Shown: positions 1 to 5,481, counted from the stretch's first letter. The stretch is 7,180 bases of DNA from Actinomycetes bacterium (GCA_021779775.1 JAJYAB010000088.1:1-7180); one strand, 5' to 3'. Notes: a model not told the origin generated them from the letters alone. Numbers and translations are program-made.

Positions 1-1052
1 CGTCGGAAACCTACAAGGGCCCGGCGCCGGAGGGCCGTGCCGAGCGCACGGACACGGACATGTTCGGGGGCAACCTCGAGCAGGATCGCGAGAGGCTGAA
101 GTTCAACGACCACGTTGCCCTGAAGCGCGCTCAGCTGCTGTTCGATCGACCAGTGCACTGCTGGCGTGAGCATCAAGAGCCCACCGCTCTCGTCCACCCG
201 GATCCAGCTCGATCCCGCGGATGAAGTTGCCCGTGCCTTCTCGTGCAGGCGTTGCGCGAATCGAGGCCAGAGATCTCTCGGGATCATGGGGCCCTCGTTG
301 ACCACGTTCTCAGTGCGTTCACCATCGGGGTAGACGACCACCGAGGCGAAACCGAGATCTGCGTTGCGACTCCCTCCATGATCGGCAACCATGCGTGCCG
401 TCTCCTCCATGGCCGTCATGAACTGCTGCAGCTGTTCTTCAGTGAGTAGGCAGGTCTCGCGGGTGACGCATTGCACCTGGTACCGGTGCTCCACGGCTGA
501 CTGGTCAGCGAACACCGCTTCGCCCTGGCGGTCGAGCGCCCTCGACTCTCGGTCCATTCCCTGGGTTGTCACCTCGACAACGTGGGAGACGGTGCCTTTG
601 GACAGGCGCAGGTCGGGAAGGCGGCCATCGCCTGTTGCCACCTCGCTTTCAACGAACCAGTCATCCCTGAGCGCCATACCAGTCACTTCCAGGACGACAT
701 CGAGATGATCGAAGTCGTTCCGGTTCGTTGACCGACGGATCCCGTTCGAGCCCTCGGTGAGCCCCTCGCGGACAGGCTCGGGCAACAAGGCAATCCGCGC
801 CGCCCGTTCGATATGGCGGACGAGAGCAATGGGGCTCGACAACGGCCAGTCGTAGAGCGACGACATGACGGGAAGCGATCGCCGCCTGGCGTTCTTGGCA
901 AACCACTCGTCGCCGTAGAAGTCGGCGACCACGCCGACGGACCACTCCACAAGATCGCGGCCTTCCGGGACGACGGCGCAGCGGTCAACCGGCCCCGCCC
1001 AATCGGCCCAACAGGTCAGCTCCTCAGGTGGCCATCGGCGCCCGTCGTTCAC
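1..1052 (-). CDS. Hypothetical protein, 3' end beyond the window; possible PD-(D/E)XK-like fold
   Basis: A frame of 350 codons stays open on the minus strand from a GTG at 1052-1050 to the left edge. An in-frame TGA at 1065-1067 lies just upstream and no ATG occurs between, so GTG is the only standard early start. The composition looks coding (balanced, hydrophobic beta-type strands), unlike the other frames here. I do not recognise a named family. Residues about 112-165 form alternating strands with P146-D147, then a strand ending E160-V-T162, reminiscent of the D...(D/E)xK core of PD-(D/E)XK nucleases with Thr in place of Lys. A later WIRVD strand (283-287) sits in a stretch rich in basic residues. 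It lies 70 bp downstream of the second ABM gene on the same strand and may be the last operon member seen. Coding status is fairly sure; the nuclease idea is only an inference. Confidence 0.7.
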   Translation of the reverse strand, partial: MNDGRRWPPEELTCWADWAGPVDRCAVVPEGRDLVEWSVGVVADFYGDEWFAKNARRRSLPVMSSLYDWPLSSPIALVRHIERAARIALLPEPVREGLTEGSNGIRRSTNRNDFDHLDVVLEVTGMALRDDWFVESEVATGDGRLPDLRLSKGTVSHVVEVTTQGMDRESRALDRQGEAVFADQSAVEHRYQVQCVTRETCLLTEEQLQQFMTAMEETARMVADHGGSRNADLGFASVVVYPDGERTENVVNEGPMIPRDLWPRFAQRLHEKARATSSAGSSWIRVDESGGLLMLTPAVHWSIEQQLSALQGNVVVELQPLAILLEVAPEHVRVRALGTALRRRALVGFR

Positions 1053-1122
1053 GGATTGAGTCTGTCACCAGGCTGTATCTCCGAAGGTCGTCACAGCAAC
1101 GGGCGATCACGAATCGGCATCC

Positions 1123-1449
1123 TCAGGACGGGAACATTCGCCGCTGCGCCACTTCGCACACGGTGATGTCGTACTCGTCGTAGAACTCCGCCCGGCCCAT
1201 GGCTTGAGCGTGACGGTGCTCGGTATCGTCTCGCCACGCCCGATGGTTCGACCACGAGTCGAACACGATGATCGACACTCGCTCGCTGTCCTCGGCGACG
1301 AAGGTCTTGAAGTAGACGAACCCGGGTATCGCCCGTGCTCGTGCCTCCATCTCGTCTGCCATCGTGCGGTAGCGCTTTTCGGCGCCCGGGCGAAGGCGCG
1401 AGCGGAACACCGTGAGCACGGCCGGTTGGTGGTTCGTGTCGTCGGTCAC
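1123..1449 (-). CDS. Antibiotic biosynthesis monooxygenase (ABM) domain protein, second copy
   Basis: The 108-residue product is a single ferredoxin-like alpha/beta domain of the ABM superfamily: first strand AVLTVFRSRL (10-19), helix PGAEKRYRTMADEMEARARA, then PGFVYFKTF (42-50), an SERVSIIVFDSW strand, and the helix with HRAWRDDTEHRHAQAMGR followed by EFYDEYDITVCE. The PGF and WR..TEHR..Q signatures and the length of about 100 residues are typical. Such small dimeric proteins oxidise aromatic or polyketide substrates without cofactor, but many have unknown or non-enzymatic roles. I chose GTG at 1449 because it falls 4 nt after the stop of the preceding gene and gives the family's usual N-terminus. 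The frame is open further upstream, but that part is out-of-frame overlap with the DUF3024 gene. Translation is probably coupled, as no clear Shine-Dalgarno is seen. Confidence 0.85.
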   Translation of the reverse strand: MTDDTNHQPAVLTVFRSRLRPGAEKRYRTMADEMEARARAIPGFVYFKTFVAEDSERVSIIVFDSWSNHRAWRDDTEHRHAQAMGRAEFYDEYDITVCEVAQRRMFPS

Positions 1450-1453
1450 GATC

Positions 1454-1738
1454 TCAGCCCAAGAAGATGCAGGCTGGATCGGAGTCGACCTCGTCGAGCA
1501 CCGTTTGCACCTGACCGGATCGGGCATCGACGTCGACGTCGAGACGCACCTGATCGCGGACGGTCGGTGGCACCGGGTGTTCCGCCCACCGTCGGACACG
1601 TTCCACGTCGAGCTCGGGGAGCACCGACCCACCTGCGAGCATCTCCGAGACAGCGGCTGAATCCGTCCCTCTCGCTCGAGCTCCGGCTGCCTGGTCCATG
1701 GTCACGTGCGGGTCGAAACGGCGAGGTAGGTATCTCAT
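1454..1738 (-). pseudogene. DUF3024-family protein with internal in-frame deletion
   Basis: The 94-residue frame has recognisable DUF3024 N-terminal and C-terminal pieces joined directly. Residues 40-72 (LPELDVERVRRWAEHP, then VRDQVRLDVDVDA) match the family's start. Residues 78-94 (VQTVLDEVDSDPACIFLG) match its end, where the usual terminus is IFWG. From memory of the family, about 50 residues containing the conserved PPW and the R-Y strand region are missing between them. DUF3024 has no established function. Reading frame is kept, so a short protein could still be made. The start at 1738 overlaps the upstream ABM stop as ATGA, arguing for translational coupling. ATGs at 1699 and 1642 are alternatives, the last giving a more family-like N-terminus but with GGAG abutting the ATG. 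I call it a deleted gene; a genuinely short variant is the alternative. Confidence 0.65.
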
Positions 1739-2037
1739 CGGCCCGTCTCGGACACCGTCTCGAAGTGCTCGACCGTCGGGAAGGGCTCGTAGAAGTGGTG
1801 GAGAAGCCGCTTCCACTCGTCGTAGGCAGGCGAACCTCGGAAGCCCTCAGTGTGGTCCTGGAGCCGTTCCCATCCCACCAGCAGGAGGTAGCGGCACGGT
1901 CGCTCGATGCAGCGCTCCAGGCGGAGCGAGACAAATCCGGAGCTGGCCGAGATGATGCCCCTCGCTTCTTCGAACGCCTCCTCGAATGAGCGCTCCTTCC
2001 CCGGGATGACATCGAGCACCGCATGTTCGAGAACCAT
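1735..2037 (-). CDS. Antibiotic biosynthesis monooxygenase (ABM) domain protein, first copy
   Basis: The 100-residue product begins MVLEHAVLDVIPGKE and runs through a helix (SFEEAFEEARGII), a GFVSLRLERCIERPCRYLLL hairpin, the WERLQDHTEGFRGS segment and a YDEWKRLLHHFYEPFPTVEH tail. This layout and length are typical of a well-known actinobacterial ABM subgroup with the RYLLLV.WE..EDHT.GFR.S signature. These are small cytoplasmic dimeric ferredoxin-like proteins; the substrate cannot be told. ATG at 2037 gives the family N-terminus; GAGGGG directly abuts it, so the Shine-Dalgarno spacing is poor. The frame remains open for another 255 codons upstream, but that part is antisense to the CRP gene and not family-like. 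It heads the leftward operon and its stop overlaps the next ATG. Confidence 0.88.
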   Translation of the reverse strand: MVLEHAVLDVIPGKERSFEEAFEEARGIISASSGFVSLRLERCIERPCRYLLLVGWERLQDHTEGFRGSPAYDEWKRLLHHFYEPFPTVEHFETVSETGR

Positions 2038-2181
2038 CCCCTCATCATGGCCGCCCCAGCGATTGGCCAGCACGGTGCCGGGCAGCCGCTGTGTCGTGAG
2101 GAGGCCCTTCCTCCGGCTGGCTGGACCAGTGCGGATCGGCATCGGCGAAGTTCCCCCTGTTCTCGAAGCACCTCCCGGGCT

Positions 2182-2187
2182 TACGAT
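2182..2187 (+). promoter_or_regulatory. Possible -10 box for the CRP-family gene
   Basis: TACGAT matches the actinobacterial TAnnnT -10 pattern and lies 6 nt before a purine-rich Shine-Dalgarno. No good -35 is visible 16-18 bp upstream, so it is a weak call. A start site near 2194 would leave almost no 5' leader before the GTG at 2205. Confidence 0.3.
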
Positions 2188-2192
2188 CGCGG

Positions 2193-2201
2193 GGAGAGGA
2201 G
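2193..2201 (+). promoter_or_regulatory. Strong Shine-Dalgarno ahead of a GTG leader ORF
   Basis: GGAGAGGAG sits 3 nt before GTG at 2205 and is the best ribosome binding site of the window. It is 52 nt upstream of the most likely CRP start (2254), so it does not serve that start directly; it would load ribosomes on the small ORF at 2205-2270. Confidence 0.55.
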
Positions 2202-2204
2202 AAC

Positions 2205-2270
2205 GTGCCCACCATGGCCAGGCCGCCTGATGCCACGGCGCCGAAGTGGCCCGATGGCAGGATCGCTTGA
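2205..2270 (+). CDS. Possible 21-residue leader peptide overlapping the CRP-family start
   Basis: GTG at 2205 opens a frame encoding VPTMARPPDATAPKWPDGRI plus Ala, ending at TGA 2268-2270. It is preceded by the strong GGAGAGGAG. Its last 17 nt overlap the start of the regulator at 2254 in another frame, so terminating ribosomes could reinitiate there. The peptide has no recognisable domain; it is rich in Pro and Ala with no run of one regulatory amino acid. It could instead mark a sequencing frameshift at the regulator's N-terminus, although the regulator's 232-residue length needs no extension. Confidence 0.35.
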   Translation: MPTMARPPDATAPKWPDGRIA

Positions 2271-2952
2271 AGCTTTCGACCGCCTGGTCGAGCCCGCCCT
2301 CGGTTCCTCCCACCTCGCCGTCCTGTCTGTCGCCTCCATCGACCGTCTCTGTGCTGACGCACTTCGCTCCGAGGCTCCCGCTGGCCGGATCCTCTACTAC
2401 GCCGGGGACCGGCCTGCTCCTGGGCTCGTCGTCTCTGGCCTCGTACGTGTGTTTGTCACGTCGGGTGAGGGTCGCCAGATCACTGTCGCCTACGTCCGAG
2501 CCGGTGGGTTGTTCGGCGTGGTCGAGCAGATCACCGGCGAGGCGGCGCCGGTCAGCGTCCAGTCCCTCACCGACGCGCGTCTGCTGCGTTTCCGGGCCAA
2601 CGTCTTCGACGAGGCACTGCGAGTCGAGCCCGAGCTGGCGTTGGCGGTCGCCCGGTATGCCTCGGCTGCCCTCTACGGCGTGGTGGCCGAGCTCCGTGGC
2701 ACGGCGTTCTCCACCGTCCGCCAGCGCATCGCCCGCCACCTGCTCGATCTCGCCGCCGAGCACCAGCAAGGCGCTCTGCTCGTCGCCCCGGTCACCCAGC
2801 AACAGGTCGCCGACGCCGTCGGATCGGTTCGAGAGGTAGTCGCCCGAGCCCTTGGGGGCCTACGCACCGACGGGCTGGTCGTGAGCTCATGCGACGGGCT
2901 GGTCATCACCGACCCCGAGCGCTTGCGCGCCGAGGGTTGGCCCGGCGCCTGA
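2254..2952 (+). CDS. CRP/FNR-family transcriptional regulator
   Basis: The 232-residue protein has a cupin-like cyclic-nucleotide-binding fold (about 20-125: GRILYYAGD at 44-52, GLVRVFVTSGEGRQITVAYV at 62-81, GGLFGVVEQ at 84-92), a long dimerisation helix (about 120-145) and a C-terminal winged helix (155-222). The HTH reads VTQQQVADAVGSVREVVARA, and its recognition helix keeps R193-E194-x3-R198, equivalent to Arg180, Glu181 and Arg185 of E. coli CRP, which read the TGTGA half-site. The phosphate-binding cassette is degenerate: FGVV replaces FGEL and PVS replaces the Arg-Ser pair, so cAMP binding by the usual contacts is unlikely. It lacks the FNR cysteine cluster. ATG at 2254 gives a normal family length; ATG 2230 is possible. 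It is divergent from the ABM operon and sits 276 bp before the lipoprotein/Tad-like operon, where two matching operators occur. Confidence 0.9.
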   Translation: MAGSLEAFDRLVEPALGSSHLAVLSVASIDRLCADALRSEAPAGRILYYAGDRPAPGLVVSGLVRVFVTSGEGRQITVAYVRAGGLFGVVEQITGEAAPVSVQSLTDARLLRFRANVFDEALRVEPELALAVARYASAALYGVVAELRGTAFSTVRQRIARHLLDLAAEHQQGALLVAPVTQQQVADAVGSVREVVARALGGLRTDGLVVSSCDGLVITDPERLRAEGWPGA

Positions 2953-2959
2953 ACGCCGG
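2942..2959 (+). terminator. Short GC hairpin across the CRP-family stop codon
   Basis: CCGGCG (2942-2947) and CGCCGG (2954-2959) pair perfectly around a 6-nt loop that holds the TGA stop. No T-run follows, so it may be a weak terminator, an mRNA-stabilising hairpin or chance in GC-rich DNA. Confidence 0.3.
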
Positions 2960-3002
2960 TGCCGTCATCGACTACACCGTCCAGGATCGGCGCGCCCTGG
3001 CG

Positions 3003-3018
3003 TGTGACTTTGGTCACA
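3003..3018 (+). promoter_or_regulatory. CRP-type operator 1 (perfect TGTGA-N6-TCACA)
   Basis: TGTGACTTTGGTCACA is an exact match to the classic CRP consensus TGTGA-N6-TCACA, with 6-bp arms TGTGAC/GTCACA. It starts 51 bp after the stop of a CRP-family gene whose recognition helix has the residues that read this half-site, and lies 211 bp before the lipoprotein start. Autonomous regulation of the downstream operon is inferred. Confidence 0.75.
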
Positions 3019-3043
3019 GGCATCTGTAACTCAGGTCACAGGC
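3012..3043 (+). repeat. 10-bp direct repeat GGTCACAGGC, 22 bp apart
   Basis: GGTCACAGGC occurs at 3012-3021 and again at 3034-3043. Each copy covers the right half of one CRP-type operator, so it shows the two sites are copies of one pattern placed about two helical turns apart. Confidence 0.85.
3025..3040 (+). promoter_or_regulatory. CRP-type operator 2 (TGTAA-N6-TCACA)
   Basis: TGTAACTCAGGTCACA differs from the consensus by one base in the left half-site (TGTAA). It begins exactly 22 bp after operator 1, about two turns of the helix, so both dimers would lie on the same DNA face and could bind cooperatively. Confidence 0.65.
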
Positions 3044-3056
3044 CGTGCCCACCTGC

Positions 3057-3074
3057 GTCACCACTTGCAGTGAC
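3057..3074 (+). promoter_or_regulatory. Third inverted repeat GTCAC-N8-GTGAC
   Basis: GTCAC (3057-3061) and GTGAC (3070-3074) form a 5-bp inverted repeat with the half-sites in the opposite (everted) orientation to operators 1 and 2 and an 8-nt spacer. It may bind the same regulator less well, or be chance. Confidence 0.3.
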
Positions 3075-3077
3075 CTT

Positions 3078-3136
3078 GATCGCTGACAAATCTGGTGGGA
3101 TGGCAGACGCTGGAGGTGTTGATATCGTCAGCGATC
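3078..3136 (+). repeat. Perfect 10-bp inverted repeat with 39-nt spacer
   Basis: GATCGCTGAC (3078-3087) and GTCAGCGATC (3127-3136) are exact reverse complements. The core GTCAGCG appears a third time at 3163-3169, and a shorter CGCTG at 3108-3112 can pair with the right arm as an alternative. It lies in the presumed untranslated leader or promoter of the Tad-like operon. A long-range RNA stem with a competing short stem, or two half-operators, would both fit; the function is unknown. Confidence 0.6.
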
Positions 3137-3218
3137 CCCTTGAGCCTGAGCTCGAAGGTGCCGTCAGCGGACCGGAGGGTTGCAGGAGTGCCCGGAGCTC
3201 GGGATGTCGCGGCGCCGT

Positions 3219-3223
3219 AGGGA
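3219..3223 (+). promoter_or_regulatory. Shine-Dalgarno deciding the lipoprotein start
   Basis: AGGGA sits 5 nt before ATG 3229. It favours this start over longer in-frame alternatives, whose extra N-terminus would run through the operator region and bury the signal peptide. Confidence 0.65.
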
Positions 3224-3228
3224 CCCCG

Positions 3229-3777
3229 ATGGTGCGCCGTCCGACTCGGTGGATGGGAGCCATGGTCGCAATCGGCCTGCTGCTCGCTGGATGTGGCTCG
3301 GGGACGCCGCCCGCGGCATCGCACCATCCGACCACCACGACGTCCTCGACGGCGGGACCGAGTCCGTCGCAACAGGCAGCCTCGGCCGCCCTCACCGCCT
3401 ACCGGGCGATGTGGGCCGACATGGTGGTCGCAGCACGGACCGCCGACTACCAGGCTCCGATCTTGGCCGGTCACGCGTCCGGCAACGCACTGGCACTGCT
3501 AGTCCATGGTCTGGCGGTCAACCGCCAGGAGGGGATCGTGACTCGAGGTCGACCCACCATGGACCCCCAAGTCGTTTCGGTGTCCCCGCCGACGAACCCG
3601 ACCCAGGTGGACATCGTCGACTGCTTCAACGATACGAACTGGTTGAACTACAAGGTCTCGGGTGGACTGCAGAACAACGTGCCGGGTGGACGCCATCACA
3701 CCACCGCCACGGTCACGGACACTGCCGGGGTCTGGAAGGTTACCGAGCTGCAGGTGGGTGCCGCCGGCACCTGCTGA
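3229..3777 (+). CDS. Secreted lipoprotein heading the Tad-like operon
   Basis: The 182-residue product begins with a basic n-region (MVRRPTRW), a hydrophobic core and a clear lipobox LLAGC ending at Cys22, so it should be exported, diacylated and anchored on the outer face of the membrane. A Ser/Thr/Pro linker (about 25-47) follows, then a compact domain starting AALTAYRAMWADMV, with GHASGNAL, QGIVTRGRP-like (EGIVTRGRPTMDPQV), VDCFNDTNW and PGGRHHTTATV segments. The protein ends in Cys, which may form a disulfide with the Cys of VDCFND. I recall similar proteins of unknown function in actinobacterial clusters together with SAF, CpaF and TadB/C-like genes, and the overall shape resembles NTF2-like extracellular domains. 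It overlaps the next gene at CTGA. Confidence 0.85.
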   Translation: MVRRPTRWMGAMVAIGLLLAGCGSGTPPAASHHPTTTTSSTAGPSPSQQAASAALTAYRAMWADMVVAARTADYQAPILAGHASGNALALLVHGLAVNRQEGIVTRGRPTMDPQVVSVSPPTNPTQVDIVDCFNDTNWLNYKVSGGLQNNVPGGRHHTTATVTDTAGVWKVTELQVGAAGTC

Positions 3778-4751
3778 ACGGGCGAGCGCTCGCCGGCCTT
3801 CTGGCCCTGGCGAGTGCGGCCGGGTTCCTGCTCTTCACGGCATCACCGGCCTTCGCCGGCGGAGGCACGGTAAGCATCCAGTGCGCGCCGTCGGCGTCGG
3901 TCCCGGGTTGCACCGTCTCCGCACAGGATCCCGGACAGTCCCCGGTCAGTCCGGCAGGCCCAGCACCGGTGCAGCCGGTGGGCACGTCGCAGGGCAGCGG
4001 TCAATGCATGGGTCCTGACGCGGCGGGTCAGCTGGTGCCGTGCACCGATCCGGTCTTCGGATGGCTCGGCTCGGACGGCTGCTACTACCAGGCCGACCCG
4101 AGCTTCGTCCCCCCGGCATGGGACACCGCCGATCAGCACCCGGGCCAGCCCGGCGCGTTCTATCTCGTGACCTGTATGGGCATGACCCAGGGCACCGGGG
4201 GCGGCATCGTGTGGCTGGCTGCCGGCACCGCCCCAGCGCCGGTGGCTTCACCCCCTGCTCCCGGGGTGCTGGCCCAACAGGCCGAGAGCCAGCTCGCCCT
4301 TTCCGCCACGTCGATCGAGGCGTCCCCCTCGACCACGAGTGACCAGCTGGTGGACCTCCCTACCTGGGTCTGGGTGCCCGCGGCCCTGTGGCATCCGCTC
4401 TCGGCCACTGCCACGGTTCCCGGCGAGTCGGCCACCGCCACCGCCACACCCACGTCGGTGACGTGGAGCTTCGGGGACGGCACCACCCTGGTCTGTGACG
4501 GACCCGGCACTCCGTATGCCGCTGGTGGTAATCCCGCCGCCTCGTCGCCGACGTGCGGGCATACGTACACGACGTCGAGCGCGTCGGAGCCCGGTGGCGC
4601 ATTCCCGGTCGCAGCCACGGTCGCCTGGACCGTCACCTGGACCGGAGGCGGTCAGACCGGCACCCTGCCCGCCCTGGTGACCACGGCACACGCCGCCTTC
4701 CGGGTGGCCGAAGGAGAGGCGATCGATGTCCCACCGGCGCAAGGGAGCTGA
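3774..4751 (+). CDS. Secreted PKD-like domain protein with a non-canonical CTG start
   Basis: The frame gives about 325 residues. It starts with a convincing Sec signal peptide (NGRALAG, then LLALASAAGFLLFTASPAFA, cleavage after AFA near residue 28). A Pro/Gly-rich cysteine-containing region, an Ala/Pro linker and a PKD-like core follow (TSVTWSFGDGT near 228-238, then CGHTY, typical of WxFGDG...HxY beta-sandwiches). No ATG, GTG or TTG lies between the signal peptide and far upstream. The upstream frame is the overlap of the lipoprotein in another phase. CTG at 3774 overlaps the lipoprotein stop as CTGA, mimicking the ATGA and GTGA couplings elsewhere in this window, and is my choice; CTG 3771 is the alternative, and a sequence error creating a lost start is possible. 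Extracellular role: probably a surface or pilus-associated adhesin-like protein. Confidence 0.8.
   Translation: MNGRALAGLLALASAAGFLLFTASPAFAGGGTVSIQCAPSASVPGCTVSAQDPGQSPVSPAGPAPVQPVGTSQGSGQCMGPDAAGQLVPCTDPVFGWLGSDGCYYQADPSFVPPAWDTADQHPGQPGAFYLVTCMGMTQGTGGGIVWLAAGTAPAPVASPPAPGVLAQQAESQLALSATSIEASPSTTSDQLVDLPTWVWVPAALWHPLSATATVPGESATATATPTSVTWSFGDGTTLVCDGPGTPYAAGGNPAASSPTCGHTYTTSSASEPGGAFPVAATVAWTVTWTGGGQTGTLPALVTTAHAAFRVAEGEAIDVPPAQGS
3781..3794 (+). repeat. Perfect 14-bp palindrome just after the CTG start
   Basis: GGCGAGCGCTCGCC is its own reverse complement. In mRNA it could form GGCGA/TCGCC with a GCGC tetraloop, 4 nt after the CTG codon. It may influence coupled initiation, or simply be a GC-rich coincidence within the signal peptide codons. 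Confidence 0.55.
4741..4747 (+). promoter_or_regulatory. Shine-Dalgarno of the SAF/CpaB-like gene
   Basis: AAGGGAG lies at the very end of the PKD-like gene, 10 nt before ATG 4758. It confirms that start and shows the two genes are expressed together. Confidence 0.55.
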
Positions 4752-4757
4752 GCGACC

Positions 4758-5468
4758 ATGACCCAGACCACCACTCGGCCGACAGTCTCCGCCAATGGCA
4801 TGGCGCCTCGCCCGCGAGCAGCGTCGTCAGTGGCCTCGATGCCCCGGCGGGTCCATGTCCCCTGGGTGGTGGCTGGGGTGCTGCTGGTGGTCGGCTGCGC
4901 GCTGGCCTTCGCCGTGGCCTCGACTCGGGCAACAACTGCCAAGTCCGTGCTGGTCGCCACCCAGTCCCTGCATGCGGGTACCGTGCTCGGCCCCTCGGAC
5001 CTGCGCGCGGTCCGATTGCAAGGGACCGCAGTCGGCTCGTTTCTCCCCGCGAGTGCGGAGGCGAGCGTGCTCGGGCGCCCGCTTGCGGTGCCCCTGGTGG
5101 CCGGAGCCCCGTTGAGTACAGCCGAGGTCGGCGCGCCGTCAGGGCTGGGCGCCGGTGAGGCGGTCGTGGCACTCGCCTTGAAGGCCGGCCAGTACCCGCC
5201 AGCACTGGCGACGGGCGACCAGGTGGCAGTCGTCCCGACCCCGACACCCGGGCAGAGCGCGGTCGGAGGTTCAGGAAGTGCTTCGACCCAGAGCCAGCTG
5301 GTGACGGCCACCGTGTCGGCGATCAACACCCCGCCGGCCAGCTCGCAGGCGGCTGTGGTGGTCTCGTTGACCCTGCCCGAGCCCGACGCCACTGGGGTCG
5401 CCCAGCTGGAAGCCGCTGGCGAGGCGACCCTGGTGATTATCCCCGGCCGACCGATGGCCGGCTCGTGA
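4758..5468 (+). CDS. SAF-domain, CpaB-like membrane protein
   Basis: The 236-residue protein has a short basic cytoplasmic N-terminus (1-33), one transmembrane segment (about 35-55, VPWVVAGVLLVVGCALAFAV) and an extracytoplasmic SAF domain (about 63-125): SVLVATQSLHAGTVLGPSDL followed by FLPASAEASVLGRPLAVPLVAGAPL, the classic arrangement of antifreeze-protein/CpaB-type SAF folds. The remainder is RcpC/CpaB-like: ALKAGQYPPALATGDQVAVV, a Ser/Gly-rich insertion and a strand ending EAAGEATLVIIPG. In Tad systems CpaB sits in the envelope and helps assemble the secretion pore. Actinobacteria lack the outer membrane secretin, so here it may organise passage through the wall. It starts 6 nt after the PKD-like stop with its own Shine-Dalgarno. 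Confidence 0.85.
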   Translation: MTQTTTRPTVSANGMAPRPRAASSVASMPRRVHVPWVVAGVLLVVGCALAFAVASTRATTAKSVLVATQSLHAGTVLGPSDLRAVRLQGTAVGSFLPASAEASVLGRPLAVPLVAGAPLSTAEVGAPSGLGAGEAVVALALKAGQYPPALATGDQVAVVPTPTPGQSAVGGSGSASTQSQLVTATVSAINTPPASSQAAVVVSLTLPEPDATGVAQLEAAGEATLVIIPGRPMAGS

Positions 5469-5481
5469 TGAGGATCGCAGA

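Noticed and set aside
1204..1989. Plus-strand open frame over the ABM/DUF3024 genes
   Set aside because: Arg-rich antisense shadow; the minus-strand products match known families.
2038..2802. Long minus-strand extension of the first ABM frame
   Set aside because: It is antisense to the CRP-family gene, low in protein-like pattern, and the ABM family N-terminus lies at 2037.
3076..3128. Sigma-70-type promoter for the lipoprotein operon (TTGATC or CTGACA with a -10, or TATCGT at 3123-3128)
   Set aside because: No combination of -35 and -10 at 16-18 bp spacing matched well enough to call.
3086..3165. tRNA-Leu-like segment (TGGTGGGATGGCAGACGC resembles the D-arm)
   Set aside because: No acceptor stem pairing, no anticodon stem and no GTTC T-loop can be found, so it is not a tRNA; a decayed fragment is possible but unsupported.
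2959..3228. Upstream extension of the lipoprotein frame
   Set aside because: It runs through the operator region and would place over 90 residues before the signal peptide; ATG 3229 has a proper Shine-Dalgarno.
3180..3773. Upstream extension of the PKD-like frame from ATG 3180 or 3204
   Set aside because: It overlaps the lipoprotein in another frame, is rich in Arg/Gly/His as out-of-phase GC-rich DNA is, and would bury a good signal peptide.
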